This document shows, one piece after another, positions 24,801 to 35,580 of a DNA stretch of 64,000 nt. The translations under genes and the position numbers were made by a program. How positions within the stretch are numbered: the first letter of the stretch is position 1; the number at the start of each line of letters is the position of its first letter. Source of the DNA: Globodera rostochiensis (Eukaryota; Nematoda; Chromadorea; Rhabditida; Heteroderidae); assembly GCA_018350325.1 (NCBI GenBank), contig JAEVLN010000006.1, forward strand, positions 2,122,693 through 2,186,692. Direction: 5' to 3'. The notes beneath the pieces are model-generated. The model was not told the DNA's origin, ran no database searches, and was given only the letters and a program-made list of their open reading frames with translations.

Positions 24801-27515
24801 AATAACCCAATTAAAAAAGGGTCTAAATTAGAGCGCGGTCGAGACAAGATCTCGAGACTGAGATCTCGAAACTTGACGAGATTCTCGAGAAATCTCATCT
24901 CGAAATAAAACTGAGGTTTTGAGATTTTTTCGAGAATCTCGTCTCGCTCGAAGCTCAAGTCCGGGCTTTAAGTCTAAATTTGCAGAAAAAGTGCAAATTT
25001 TGTTTTAAGTAAGCCAAGAAGTAAAACTCTTATATTATTTTTCATTCCAAAAGGTGCCGAAATGTGCACGGAAATGGCACTTTTTATGCACAATTTTTAC
25101 CCAAAAATTAACAAACGGTCAATCTTTTGGGAACTTCCAAAAATGGACAAAATGTCAATTTTTTGTGTGAGCTTAGGACCTTTTGACCGAAAATGGACAA
25201 GAGGTCAGTCTTTTGGAAACTGCTTTTGCCCAAAATGCACAAAAACGTCAATTTTTTTTGTGTGTGCGTTTCTTAGGACTTTTTGACCGAAATGGACAAA
25301 AGGTCAATCTTTTGGAAACTGCTTTTGCCCAAAATGGACAAAACGTCAATTTTTTATGTTTGTAAGTTTCTTAGGACTTTTTGACCGAAAATGCATAAAA
25401 GGTCAAGCATTTTTTCTTAAATTTTTTTCAATTTATGGTTGCAATTAATAGAAGTTTCAAAACAAAAACAGATATAAACTTAATTGTAAAACGATGTTAA
25501 AGATAAACGCATCGTACTTTTATTGAATTTAATTCCGTTTTAAAATAAACTTCCTTTTTTTGCCAAGAATTTGCCAATTGTGGGCTGCATTTGCTCGTCC
25601 CTGGAGGGGACAAGTCGGTTGGGCTTCTTCCGCTCGTGCCAAATTTCTGAAATGGTCTGCATTGTCTGTGCACCGGGCCCCAACAAGTTGATCAATATAA
25701 TTTGTTTTTTAAAAACTTTTTTGAACAATAAAATATTTCAATTTTTTATTTTTCAGCACAAAAGTGTTTCATCTGGTCAACATGGTAAATAAGTTTTCTA
25801 ATTTATTGAATTTAATTATTGATTTTTTATGGCACATTTTTAACAAGCTGAGGAAAAAAGTATTCTAAATCGGAGCGATCGAGATTCTCGATGCAATCTC
25901 GGTGATTTTTTTCGAGCTTCCTGATCGAAATCCCGATCAGTCCTCAAGTCCGATCTCTAGCCGAGAAAACCTCAATCGAGATTTATTGAGATTTGATCTG
26001 ATCAGTCCGATCTTTAGTCAACACTAGAGCCCGGCGGGAACAAGATCCGCGCGGGAAAAAAAAGCGGGATTCCCAGTCCATTCGCGCACTGCCAAGCGGG
26101 ATTTGTTGCGGGACCGCAACTTTTGAAATTCCCGTTCCCGCAATTTTTATTTTTGTTTCTCGGGCTCTACTCGATCGGTAGAGCGCACCAAGTTGGTTGG
26201 CGCTGGATTGGACACATTTTTGTTGATTTGTCCCCAATTGCCGTTTCAGTCTCCAAACGGCGGGTTGTCCGCATTTCATCAGACGACGACCAGCGGCAGC
26301 AGCAGCAGCAGAACAGCTGCTGCACAGGCAAACTTGATGCTGTCCACGTGCGCACATTTGCATATAACTGAAGCAAGTTAGTGCACGGCTTAAAAAACAG
26401 GCCCATCGAGTCCAGAGAAAATTCCTTTAAAATAAAAAAAAAGGAAATTCCCCCCCCCCCCCCCCCCCCCCCCTCCCGCCACATCGTTTAAATTTTTTTT
26501 TTCAAATTTTTGGTGGTTTCTGTCGTTACATTTGTTTATGGTTGCTCCCCGAAATTGGTCGGGGTTTTTCAACCCCGAACCCCCGATATTTTTTGGTCGG
26601 GCTTTTTGACTCCCCGACATTCACGCCCCCGAATGGGCGGGGGCAGGTGTGCCAATTTTGACCCCTCAATGCCATAAAAATGTCATATTTTGGAGCCGGT
26701 TGTCATATTTGCTCGAAGGTGAGTTGGCGTCCCTAGTCGGGGGGGGGGGGGAAGGAGTGTGGGTCGTTTGGGCCCCGGCTGTTTGGGCCCAGGGACTTTT
26801 GAAGTACCATAACTCTTCTTGGAACCAACCAAACTAAATAAATTGGGTACTACCAATCGAAAGCTCTATATGTTTAAAAGCTATTATCTAGCATGAACTA
26901 AACGATCATTTAAACCTTTAAAAAATTATTGTTTGAAAAGTGCGAAAACCTAAGTTTTGTGGTAATTTTCGATTATAACTTTTTTGAAAAGGATTTAATC
27001 ACCTTGTTGATTTGAATACAAAATCTACCCAACAAAAGCTTTTGATTGGTACCCAATTTATTTAGTTTGGTTGGTTTCAAGAAGAGTTATGGCACTTCAA
27101 AGGTCCCTGGGGCCCAAACGGCGGGGCCCAAACGTCCTACTCCCGGGAGGGAGAAGAGCAACTCTAGTTTCCCCCCCCCCTTCGGAATATTTTCTGGCAA
27201 CAGTTTGCGCAAAAGGCTCTTCAGATTTTTCCTATTTAAATCATTTCAACTTTTTAATTAATTTCAACAATTAAAAATTTTAACATTTTATTTCGAAATA
27301 AGCAATAAAAAAATGAAGTTTACCATTTTTATTTTTTAGCAACCGCAAAAATGACTGTTCACCGGCGTACGCAGGAGGCGGAGGGGCAAGGAGTCCATGA
27401 ACAACAACAACAACAGCGGACCAACCCCGGCACTGAGCCGGCAGCAAAAGTGCCGTCGGCTTCCCCAAATGCCAATAGTAGCAGCAGCAGCAAAGAACAG
27501 CAACAAGCAATGTGA
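21825..27515 (+). CDS. AMSH/STAMBP-like MPN-domain protein lacking JAMM residues
   Basis: AMSH proteins are endosomal zinc deubiquitinases that trim K63-linked ubiquitin at the ESCRT machinery. Twelve exons in consistent phase give 373 residues: 21825-21855, 21909-21957, 22053-22154, 22355-22373, 22462-22605, 23253-23339, 24416-24553, 24679-24780, 25568-25686, 25757-25784, 26250-26376, 27340-27515. The N-terminus matches the USP8/AMSH dimerisation (MIT-like) domain: EDGHDEEKAFILFLRYI, IVVEELPRHPNF. A Lys/Gln-rich segment follows. The MPN fold is recognisable by LIIPNNIPELFL, ILYGRLVSKSLIVSQLLP and EMVCIVCAPGPNTKVFHLVNM. However, where active AMSH has Glu in ETCGILCGKL this has LHIAILYGRL, and where it has GWIHTHP then S and D this has GCICSSL, then G and R. 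The intron after 22154 appears to use a GC donor. The C-terminus is a Gln/Ser-rich tail. Exon 3 could start elsewhere. Confidence 0.8.
22823..23181. mobile_element. hAT-like element, 359 bp, with perfect 8-bp TSD
   Basis: The ends CAGGCCCGTACACAGGGG and CTGGGTACGGCCCTG are imperfect inverted repeats. The perfect flanks GCCCCGGA lie at 22815-22822 and 23182-23189. Inner parts carry poly-G and poly-C tracts and GAAATGTTTTTTGAGAAAA, also found at about 43.28 kb. It is intronic in the AMSH-like gene. Confidence 0.9.
23435..23730. repeat. Foldback element (AAAGCTTTGAGATTGGACAA arms)
   Basis: The arms around AAGCTTTGAGATTGGACAA and CTTGTCCAATCTCAAAGCTT, plus CATAACTTTTT, are mirrored about a centre near 23590. 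The same arms, diverged, form a foldback at 33.34-33.64 kb. It is in an intron of the AMSH-like gene. Confidence 0.75.
23990..24350. repeat. Tandem repeat, about 60-65 bp, rich in TGATCAG
   Basis: Five or so diverged units contain CTGATCAGTTCCA, TTGATCAAACGCTATTTGG and ATCAGAATGCAATTTTAG. The dense TGATCA palindromes are notable. It is in an intron of the AMSH-like gene. Confidence 0.8.
24825..24975. repeat. TCTCGA foldback element, 24.8 kb copy
   Basis: Opens TTAGAGCGCGGTCGAGAC and closes with GCTCGAAGCTCAAGTCCGGGC. Arms of GAGATCTCGAGA-type sequence fold back on each other. It belongs with the blocks at 17.2, 37.2, 39.35 and 46.5 kb. Confidence 0.7.
25110..25410. repeat. Tandem repeat of about 98 bp, three units
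   Basis: The unit includes TTTTGACCGAAAATGGACAA, GTCTTTTGGAAACTGCTTTT and AAAACGTCAATTTTTT, ending CTTAGGAC. Three near-identical units plus a partial one. It is intronic. Confidence 0.85.
26760..27150. repeat. Long foldback element in the last AMSH-like intron
   Basis: The left arm GTACCATAACTCTTCTTGGA with its continuation to AATAAATTGGGTAC is mirrored on the right with few changes. The outer part has TTTGGGCCC-type sequence on both sides. Arm length is about 90 bp. No coding frame. Confidence 0.8.
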
Positions 27516-28095
27516 AGAATGAAGCTGCGCATGGACGACACTTTTGGCAATGAATATACCTAATTTGGTGGCGCAAATTTGAAAAATCAAAATTTCTTTC
27601 CATTAAAAAAAGCTGAGCTTCTTTTATCGTTTTGATCATCACAGTCATTCATTTTCTTTACGGTAATTTGTGTTTGTTTGTTTTTTCTTTCAATTTCTGT
27701 AATCTCACTCTGCTTTCTCATTTATTTTTAAAAAACTCTTTTAATTTTTGTATCTCTTTTAATTTGTCCAGTGATATGTATTGTTTTGTGATAAATATCA
27801 AAATTTACGATGAACAAAAGGAGCTTTTCATCCGTCCCATCGGCGGGGGATCCGGGACGGGAGAAGCTCGGGACACGAAAGATCTCGAAGAGTTGAAGCT
27901 AACATTAAGTTAAACCCCGGGTTCGTATCGGGTTAAGACATTTCCCAAGGACAGACATGTTGATTTCCAAGGACATAACAGAAAAATTTGGCGAAATCCA
28001 AGGACGCTTAAAATTTCCATTTTTCAAAAACAAAAACGCTATATTCTTGGTCAAATGGTTTGTATTTCACGCTGCCCGAATGAATCTTTTCTAGC
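27516..28095. other. Intergenic, one weak coding fragment
   Basis: An open stretch at about 27770-27913 (INIKIYDEQKELFIRPIG, then an acidic end, LEELKLTLS) follows an acceptor-like TCCAG, but no partner exon or family was recognised. The rest is AT-rich. Confidence 0.3.
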
Positions 28096-28099
28096 TTTT

Positions 28100-28460
28100 G
28101 ATTTTCCGAGAGGACGGAAGCTTTCAATCGATGGCTGCTTCGAATGTGACTTTGTATCGAAACATTTCATCAAAGATGACATGCCTTCGAAATAGCTTTA
28201 TAAACGAAGAGAGTGGAGGGGATGCGAGAGAATGTGTTGGCATTGGCGTGAAGCCAAATTTGGCATTGGCACGATTTTGGAGCTCAAATTCACATAATGA
28301 AATAGTGAGCCCCAACAATTTCGGGTGTGGAGGGGGGAGGGCTGATTTGGCCAAGGCACGCTCGCCTCCGGCGCGCAATGCCTCACTCCCGCACGCGTGG
28401 AAAATTGTACGATTTGTTATCAAACATTGCTCATATTTTCGGAAAAATTGAAGAATACTG
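28100..28460 (+). repeat. Dispersed repeat, copy 1 (inverse copy at 55.1 kb)
   Basis: Begins with CAATCGATGGCTGCTTCGAA, followed by CATTTCATCAAAGATGACA, and includes a GC-rich middle. The same order of words occurs on the opposite strand at about 55095-55410. Neither copy has an intact convincing frame. Confidence 0.75.
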
Positions 28461-28859
28461 ACGGGATTGAATTTCATAACAATTTATATGTCAATCGACT
28501 CCTCTCGTCGCGAGAAATCGAATGGTATCAAAATGAGTCGGCAACCACTTTGAAGAAAGTTATGGCTCCTCAAAGTTGGCCAAAAACCATAGGGGGAGCC
28601 TTTTGGTCAAATTTTGAAAAATTTTTATTCTAAAAATGGTCAAAAAATATGTATGTTATTTGACACAAAACATAGCAGTCAAAGTACCGCACACTCGACT
28701 TATGAAATTAAATTTCAATTGTGAGCAAAAAATGGACTTTTCACAAAAAAAAAATATTTTTTTGCTCTATTAGAATGTAGTTGAGTCTATTTTAATACCA
28801 TTACTCTGAACCGAGTTACAAGTCGTTCTGAGAAATCCTGGTCACAAATGAAACACAAA

Positions 28860-29640
28860 ATCCAGAATTCACCAAAATTTCGTGTTCCGGAAGTCAGCTG
28901 GACCAGAATTTGGTGTTCCGGAAAGCCTGTATGGACCGGAATTAGGTTTTTCGGAAAGTCAGAATGAACCAGGGTTTGTTATTTGATGTTCTGGAAACTC
29001 AGAATTCACCAGTTTTCCTGTTCCAGAAAGCCAGCTGGACCAGGATTTGGCTTCTGGGAAGTCAGTATAGACCAGAATCAGGTTTTCGGAAAATCAGCAT
29101 GCACCAGAAATTTGTTATTTGATGTTTTGGAAATCCAGCATGCACCAGAATTTGGCTTTCCGGAAAGTCAGTATAGACCAGAATCAGGTTTTCCGGAAAG
29201 TCAGAATGAACCACAATTTGTTATTTGATGTTCTAGAAATCCAGAATCACCAAAATTTCGTGTTCCGGAAAGCCAACTGGACCAGAATTTGGTGTTCCGG
29301 AAAGTCTGCATGTACCAGAATCAGGTTTTCCGGAAAGTCTGCATGTACCAGAATTTGGTGTTCCGGAAAGTCTGCATGTACCAGAATTTGGTGTTCCGGA
29401 AAGTCTGCATGTACCAGAATTTGGTGTTCCGGAAAGTCAGAATGAACCACAATTTGTTATTTGATGTTCTAGAAATCCAGAATCACCAAAATTTCGTGTT
29501 CCGGAAAGCCAACTGGACCAGAATTTGGTGTTCCGGAAAGTCTGCATGTACCAGAATTTGGTGTTCCGGAAAGTCTGCATGTACCAGAATTTGGTGTTCC
29601 GGAAAGTCTGCATGTACCAGAAACCGGTTTACTAAATAAA
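28860..29640 (+). repeat. Satellite array of about 33 bp (CCAGAATTTGGTGTTCCGG)
   Basis: Diverged 33-34 bp units of GGAAAGTCTGCATGTACCAG plus AATTTGGTGTTCC; the last units (29290-29630) are nearly identical. Because the unit is 33 bp, open frames run through it without meaning. The same core in reverse orientation forms the array at 48.19-49.01 kb. Confidence 0.92.
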
Positions 29641-29644
29641 CTCC

Positions 29645-30690
29645 CATAAAATAATTAGAGACGGGTATTAATTATAGATAATACGGTATATATTAGCAAC
29701 ATCGAGCCGGCTCGATGCACTATTAAAAAATTATAAATGCAAAGTATAAAAATCGGGCTTTTTCATTGTTTTCCGGTCATACATAACTTTGTCCAATTAT
29801 CTAATTCTTTTTCGAAAGGTTACCAAATAACTACTTCTTAATACGGCCTCTCGAATGAATAAAGATTATGAAGATAGGCAACTCTTGAAAAAAAAGTTAA
29901 GAGCTGCTAAACGTTCCTGAGAGCGACTGGCCAGACGTGATTGACCCCCACCCGGGGCCGGAGGGGGGGGGGGGTGTTTCTCCGGGGGTGCCGATAAGCG
30001 CCGCCGGATAAATTTTAGAATTTTAAGGAATTGTAGGAAAATGAAATTTTCTTCAAAATATACATAAATCGCCAATTTTTCATAATACATCTTTTCGTAT
30101 TTGACTTGGCCACACAAATTGCTGTTGAACGCACACCTGTTCCAACAACATTAAGCATCTGCGCATCAAATTTTAGGACAGCTTATGGGCCTCAATGTTT
30201 GAGCATTAAAGGAATGCATCGAGAAAAAGGCCAAATATAAATTGGCGTCATCCCCTGGGGCGCCACCATTTTGGACCAGGCCACCCAATTAATATGTGCT
30301 ATCCCAAAACATCTGTAGACCCTATATAATTTGGATCAAGACGCCGACCAACTAACTATCATTATATTTGTTTTAATAAGTGAAAAAATATTTTCAATAT
30401 TAATTTTAGCTTTATTAATAATGTTAAACTCAAACAAGTTGTTTGCCTATCACTTTTTGGCCTTTTTGGTCATATTCAAAATTGAATTCAAAATGTTTGA
30501 AATTGGCGAAGTGTCTGCAGATGAAGTCGGATATTCGCAATTAACAAAAATTTATTTGCTTTAAAGTAAAGCATGAATACTTTTATACAATAAAAAATTA
30601 TGGTATTTTTAAAGTGTTTCCCAAAAAGAATAAATTCTTTTAATCTTTCAAAACAAAAATCTTTTTTTCAAAATTTTTGTAAGATTTGAA
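29645..30690. other. Intergenic, repeats and no supported exon
   Basis: The region contains GGGGGTGCCGATAAGCGCCG text shared with the hAT-like element at 21.1 kb (about 29940-30010). A short frame at 30468-30560 (FEIGEVSADEVGYSQLTKIY) looks protein-like but has no identified partner. Confidence 0.35.
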
Positions 30691-30703
30691 TCAATTTGTA
30701 GCA

Positions 30704-31002
30704 GAATGAGCACAAGCATTTGATTGAGCCCACGGAGTTGCAATTACTGGAACGGTCATTTTTTGTTATTTTTTGTTGTTGTTGCTTATTTTTGATTTTA
30801 GTTTATGTAATGGACAATTTAAAATGGAACCAAAAGAAGAAGCAAAAATATATTGCTATTATAAAAGAGATAAGGTTTATTTATTTTAATAGAAAAAAAA
30901 TCAAATTATTATTGATAATTGTTTTAAAATTTATTATTTCGAAAACGCTATTCCCCGATTCAGTTGATGGAACAACATATTTTAAATGCTACCGAAATTA
31001 GT
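30704..31002 (+). other. Possible upstream exons of the prolyl 4-hydroxylase gene
   Basis: After an acceptor-like GCAG at 30703, codons read EHKHLIEPTELQLLER, reminiscent of the linker before the catalytic domain. At about 30950-31000 the frame reads DGTTYFKCYRN, which could precede the PFLMLAP exon at 31244. That junction lacks a GT donor (AAT|TAG). Both assignments are tentative. Confidence 0.3.
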
Positions 31003-31243
31003 TGAATCCCAACCCATATTTTTATAATTTATATTATTATACTAAAACTAATTTTAATGTCTTGGTATCAAAATATTTTAAAAATAAACAATAATTATTT
31101 TATTCTTTTATTTTTCTAAGAAATTATTAAAATGCTTTCAGGCATTTATTAATGATTAAATTAATTTTATTACCAGCAAAACTAATCAATTTCAATAAAA
31201 ATTGTGAAATTTATTCCTACTTTTATTCTTAAATTTGATTTAG

Positions 31244-33230
31244 CCATTTCTGATGTTGGCACCGCACAAGGTGGAGATTGTCCGGCTTCAGCCACTTTTG
31301 CTCATTTTTCGTGCTGTGATATCGCACACAGAAATTTCGGTCATTAAAAAATTGGCCACTCCAAAAGTAACTATTTTTTTTAAATTACAAAAAAAAATGT
31401 TTCAAATTTTTATTTTAGCTCCGTCAAGCGGAAGTAGTTGACTCGGACGCGGGGAAAGTTGTTGAATCCGTCTCCTACAGAAGCAGCAAATCGGCATGGC
31501 TTAATGATGCTGAACATCCGCTGGTGTCCCGACTCAACCGCCGTGTCCATGTCCGGGCTAATTTTTTAGAGCCCGGATTTTTGAAAAATCCCGGATTATT
31601 AGGATTTCGGAAATGACCATGATCAGCGTTTACCAGGAGAAAAATCCGGAGTTTTCAGGATATCCTGATTTTTTTTTTTAAATATTTTTTTGTCCCTTTT
31701 TTGGGCTAAGGGGTTTTTTAATTGTTTTTTTTTGTTTAGTTTTATTTTTACCTAAAATAAAAAAAATACAAAAAAAAAATGATTAGTAAAAGAAATTAGG
31801 TAAAAAAAGGAATCAAAACTAGGACTGATCAAAAAACAGTTTAGAAGGTAATAAATTGGAAAACAACAAAAAACGATTATAAACTAAAAATTGAACTCTT
31901 TAGAAGAAATACGAGAAGATAATAAAAAACAACAAATTTAGGAGATGACCAATCTGGACATAAAGTCCGCCGAGGATCTTCAGGTCGCCAGCTACGGCCC
32001 CGGAGGCCATTATGCACCGCATTACGATTTTTTTACAGTAAAAAAAACTGAAAAAATTAATGACATTCATAAAGTTTTTAATAAATATGTAATTGATACC
32101 CAAAATTTTAGAAAAGAAAAAATTTTTGAGTAAAAAAAAAAATTAATAAATATTATACATTTTCTTTGCATTTTTGAGTTTTGAATTGAAACGTTTTTTA
32201 GAAAAAACACAAATTGCTTAATAGTAGTTTATATCATTTTCGTTTTTGAAAGTTATTTTAAAATGATTCAATCGATAATTCTAACGAAATTTAGCGAAAT
32301 GAAGTAAATCCAATTGCCGATAATGACCTTTTTGGGAATCGTGTGGCCACCGTTCTGTTTTACGTAAGAAGCATAAGAAATGTTTTTTTTGAATTTTTAC
32401 GTTTTAGTTGACTCAACCGCACGCGGGGGGCCGAACCATATTCACCGACCTGCATGTTGGTGTTGCACCGTCAGAGCACGACGCGTTGTTCTGGTACAAC
32501 TTGCACGAGGACGGGAGCGTGGACTTGCGGACGAGACATGTTGGCAAAAAAAAATAATATTTTTAACAAAAATATGGCACACTTTCGGTCCGAAGCCCAC
32601 TCAAGCCAAAAATGTCTCGAATCCCACTCAAGCCAAAACTTCCCGAATCCCCTGCACGTCTTAGGCTAAGCATAAGCTTGGTCTAAGCTAAGCTTAGGCT
32701 TGGCTTAAGCTAGCTTAGGCTTAGGCTTAAGCCTAACAAACCCCAAGCCAGGGTGGCTTAGGCCTAAGCTAGGCTTAATCTTAGCTCAGTACGAGACTGA
32801 ATCGGCACTCAGAGTGGGATTCGGACCGGTAGCCATACGGCAACTAAGCTTCCTCATTTTCCATGGCATTTTATTTTAATTTTTAAAACATTAAACAATT
32901 TTAATTATGTGCATTATTACATATAATCAAGGCTGGCTTCTGAAAATAAAACGGTTGGTAGCCCTATTTATAATATGATTTTATTTTTTTGTCGCGTCCT
33001 CTTCACGGATAAAGCCTGGGTTTCTGAAATTTATATTTTTTTCTGATTTATAATATATTAAATAATATAATTATTTATGCATTTTTTATGCCGCTTGCCC
33101 CGTGCTGAGTGGACTCAAATGGGTGGCCAACAAATGGCTTCATGAACGAGGCCAAGAATTCACACGGCCATGTCCGCTCAAAATGGCACCACAAAACAAA
33201 CAACTCTTGCACAATGTTAAACCGCTTTAA
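31244..33230 (+). CDS. Prolyl 4-hydroxylase alpha subunit, catalytic domain
   Basis: Collagen prolyl 4-hydroxylases act in the endoplasmic reticulum, using Fe(II), oxygen and 2-oxoglutarate to hydroxylate proline in collagen repeats. In nematodes they are needed for cuticle collagen. Exons 31244-31366, 31419-31550, 31942-32037, 32295-32363, 32408-32543 and 33091-33230 encode about 230 residues. Diagnostic blocks are SYRSSKSAWLNDAEHPLVSR, EDLQVASYGPGGHYAPHYDF (iron ligands His and Asp in PHYDF), GNRVATVLFYLTQPHAGG, ALFWYNL, TRHV/AACPV (distal His) and LKWVANKWLHERGQEF (the 2-oxoglutarate Lys). The N-terminal dimerisation and peptide-binding regions were not found, although the usual family protein is about 520-550 residues. 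The last intron starts with GC at best, and its 3' end before 33091 is TTTATG instead of AG, so the last exon may not be joined correctly. The gene may be a decaying copy or contain a sequencing error. Confidence 0.8.
32600..32830. repeat. AAGCCTAAGC/TTAGGCTTA foldback repeat, copy 2
   Basis: CTTAGGCTAAGCATAAGCTT and related hexamers are flanked by CCCGAATCCC and CTCGAATCCCACTC words. An inverse copy is at 54.78-55.00 kb and a shorter one at 2.7 kb. It lies in the last hydroxylase intron. Confidence 0.7.
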
Positions 33231-33979
33231 ATTCGTACATAAATTTTTATTTTTATTAAATTTTAGTTGACAAAACATATTTCTGATTTTTTAAATCAAT
33301 TATGTTAATTGTTTTTTGAGTCTACCGACGAATACAGACAGATCCCGGGGCAATAACTTGCTTCAAACCGTGCCCGATTCAGACATTCTAAAAGTCAGTC
33401 GAAAGCACTTGAAGAGATGAAGCTATCTCTAAGCTTGAACTCTGCGGTTAAAAAATCTTTAAAAAGTTTATGGCCAAAAAACTTTAAAAATCAACATTTT
33501 AAAACTTTTTTGAGGGTTTGGCCATAATTTTTTTTTTGGGGTTTGTCCAATCGTAAAAGGCTTAGCAGCTTAATAATAGCTCCATCTCTTCGATAGCTTT
33601 TGAATGGTTATAAGAATGTCTGAACCGCTTATTCCCAATTTTTTTTAGTTTTATTTTTGAAAACTAAAATGTTACGAGTGAGTACTGTGTAACAATGCCA
33701 TTACTGTGGATCAATTTTATACAATAGAACCTTCCACCCAATCAATTGTAAAATGCTTCTTCTATGCGAGCCTAGGAGGCATAGAATAAATGAGAAAGAT
33801 TGAACACTACCAGCAGATGATGTACCGGTGTAATCTAGCGGACCAAAATTTGACAAAAAAAAATGCGTATCATGAACATATTGGTGTTGATCACTAAACG
33901 GAAGAGAGATCAATAGATGGGATGGATGATCGAATGATTGATTGGCTTTTGATCAATGGGTCGAACTTTTGTTGATCAG
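33231..33979. repeat. Intergenic with foldback element at 33.34-33.64 kb
   Basis: Diverged arms (CAATAACTTGCTTCAAACCG, TTGAAGAGATGAAGC) match the foldback at 23.44-23.73 kb. From about 33700 the sequence is non-repetitive but no exon is supported. Confidence 0.55.
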
Positions 33980-34951
33980 AAATGTCGCCTGCAAATTTTG
34001 CACGCGTTCGGATCAGATTCATCAGGTGGACAGCTTCCATTTGTTCAACCGTTCGCGCATCTTACGGAACGCGCTCAGTTTCCGCGTGCCAATGCCGTCG
34101 CCGACATCGTCGCCTGTTGGGCTGCCCAACGAGTCGGACGACGACAGTGTGCCGTACCGTGCGCGGCGCCGTCGCAACACGCGTTCGTCCATGCTGACCG
34201 ATCGACGGCGAAATGCCGACGTGAAATGGTCCAAAATCCTAACACCATTCTTTCCAGCTTGTTCATCACCACCATCTTCTTCATCATCATCATCATCACA
34301 CTCATCATGGCTGGGGCTGGTCGAATTGTTGGAAGTCTGAAAGTGTTTTCGACATTTAGAAAAAAAAAATTGTCTTGGTTAACTATTGGGTACACCCCGG
34401 ACCCCCTGGGGCAATGTCAGTCAATTTGTTGGGTACACCCCGGACCCCCTGGGGCAATGTCGTTCAATTTATTGGGTACACCCCGAACCATTTGGCAATG
34501 TCAGTCAATTTATTGGGTACACCCCGAACCCTTTGGCAATGTCAGTCAATTTATTGGGTACACCCCGGACCCCCTGGGGCAATGTCAGTCAATTTATTGG
34601 GTACACCCCGAACCCCTTGGGGCAATGTCACCGCATGTCCCAGATGCCAAGCCATAACATGCCCCACCCATGTCGTTATACCCGAAAGGCATGTCGCCTC
34701 GTGCCATTTTTTACTCCCGAGCTGCCGTTTTTACCCTTACTTTTTTCGCCCTGATCAGGCGTTTGGTCCGCGCCACTTCGGCATGTGCCGTAGCCAACCC
34801 TCCAGCTCTGTCCAATGCCGTGCCACCTCTCAGCATTATCATTGTCGGCATTGTGGTCGTTGTTTGTGGCATCGAAATTTTGCGACACGGCAACGCAACA
34901 TCCGCTGTTCCGCCGTTCTCATTGTCTCCATTAAATTGGCCACTGGGCACC
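33980..34951 (+). CDS. Candidate membrane protein gene, family unknown
   Basis: I do not recognise this gene. The first visible exon (33980-34228) reads VACKFCTRSDQIHQVDSF, then a Ser/Pro and Arg-rich stretch (YRARRRRNTRSSMLTDRRRN). If GTCC...CCAG at 34229-34257 is an intron of only 29 bases, the frame joins a hydrophobic segment, LFITTIFFIIIIITLIM, ending near 34334. The 34383-34640 minisatellite would be intronic. A last segment ends at a good donor, GGCACC|GTAAGC at 34951, and contains a second hydrophobic segment, LSIIIVGIVVVVCGIEIL. Codon choice supports coding, but the 5' end, the 3' end and the reading frame between the two hydrophobic segments are unresolved. Confidence 0.4.
34383..34640. 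repeat. Minisatellite of 41-43 bp, six units
   Basis: The unit starts GGGTACACCCCGGACCCCCT and continues GGGGCAATGTCAGTCAATTT. Some units carry a 2-bp shorter variant (GAACCATTTGGCAATG). The unit shifts frame, so open frames over it are artefacts. Confidence 0.93.
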
Positions 34952-35300
34952 GTAAGCTTTCGCCATTGCTTTGTGCCGCCACCGTCCATTGAGCTGCAGC
35001 GGAGAAGGAAATTAAATTGGCACAAAAAGCAAAGAAAAGCTAATTAAGTGGCTTTTAGTTGGTGGGCATAAAGTTAATTAAAAGTTCTAAAAATTAATTC
35101 AAACTTTAATTATGTGAAATTTTTTTAATGAAATTCAATTAAATTGCGCACCTTAACTTCACAATTTGACTTTTTTCGGCATACACTGCGCAACTTCTGT
35201 TAGATGATGGTGGAGCACTGCTGCAATCAATTTGTTTGTTAATGCAAAAGCACAAATTTCCATTAGGTATTGGACATTTAGATTTGCCTGTTTAAGGATT
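34952..35300. other. Flank of the candidate membrane gene
   Basis: AT-rich; it begins with a donor-like GTAAGC, so it may include an intron of the upstream candidate gene. No exon could be assigned. Confidence 0.35.
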
Positions 35301-35304
35301 AATC

Positions 35305-35580
35305 AATATTGCTCGAGAACTGGACATGCCCTCGAGACTCAAGACCTAGACTGACTCCAAGACTCAATAACTGCCAAGACTCGAGGACTAGACTTAACCC
35401 CCAGACTCGAGACCTAGACTTGACTCCAAAACTCGATAACTGCAAAGGCTCGAGGACTAGACTTAACCCCGAGACTCGAGACCTAGACTTGACTCCAAAA
35501 CTCAAGACTCAGACTTGAACCTGAGACTCGAGCCAAAAAACTCGATATTTGCTCAACTCGATACCAAGATGGGTCATTTT
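35305..35580. repeat. GAGACTCGAGACCTAGACTTG tandem block
   Basis: Degenerate repeats of CTCGAGACCTAGACTTGACTC and AAGACTCGAGGACTAGACTT. Same sequence type as the blocks at 6.48, 40.32, 50.04 and 52.97 kb. Confidence 0.75.

Noticed and set aside
26050..26172. Possible element with TAGAGCCCG ends
   Set aside because: Short matching ends (TAGAGCCCG and CGGGCTCTA) are present, but no flanking duplication was found and the interior is not clearly shared, so it was not listed as a separate element.
27336..27648. Minus-strand frames rich in Cys and Leu at 27.3-27.6 kb
   Set aside because: They are the reverse complement of the Gln/Ser-rich last exon of the AMSH-like gene.
28983..29639. Open frames with an 11-residue repeat (RKVCMYQNLVF)
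   Set aside because: The 33-bp satellite unit is a multiple of three, so a frame persists by chance. The reverse strand also has long frames and no other gene signals exist.
33956..34657. Single 233-codon open frame on the plus strand
   Set aside because: Half of it is the 43-bp minisatellite and the first part is in a less protein-like frame than the alternative. A spliced model fits better.
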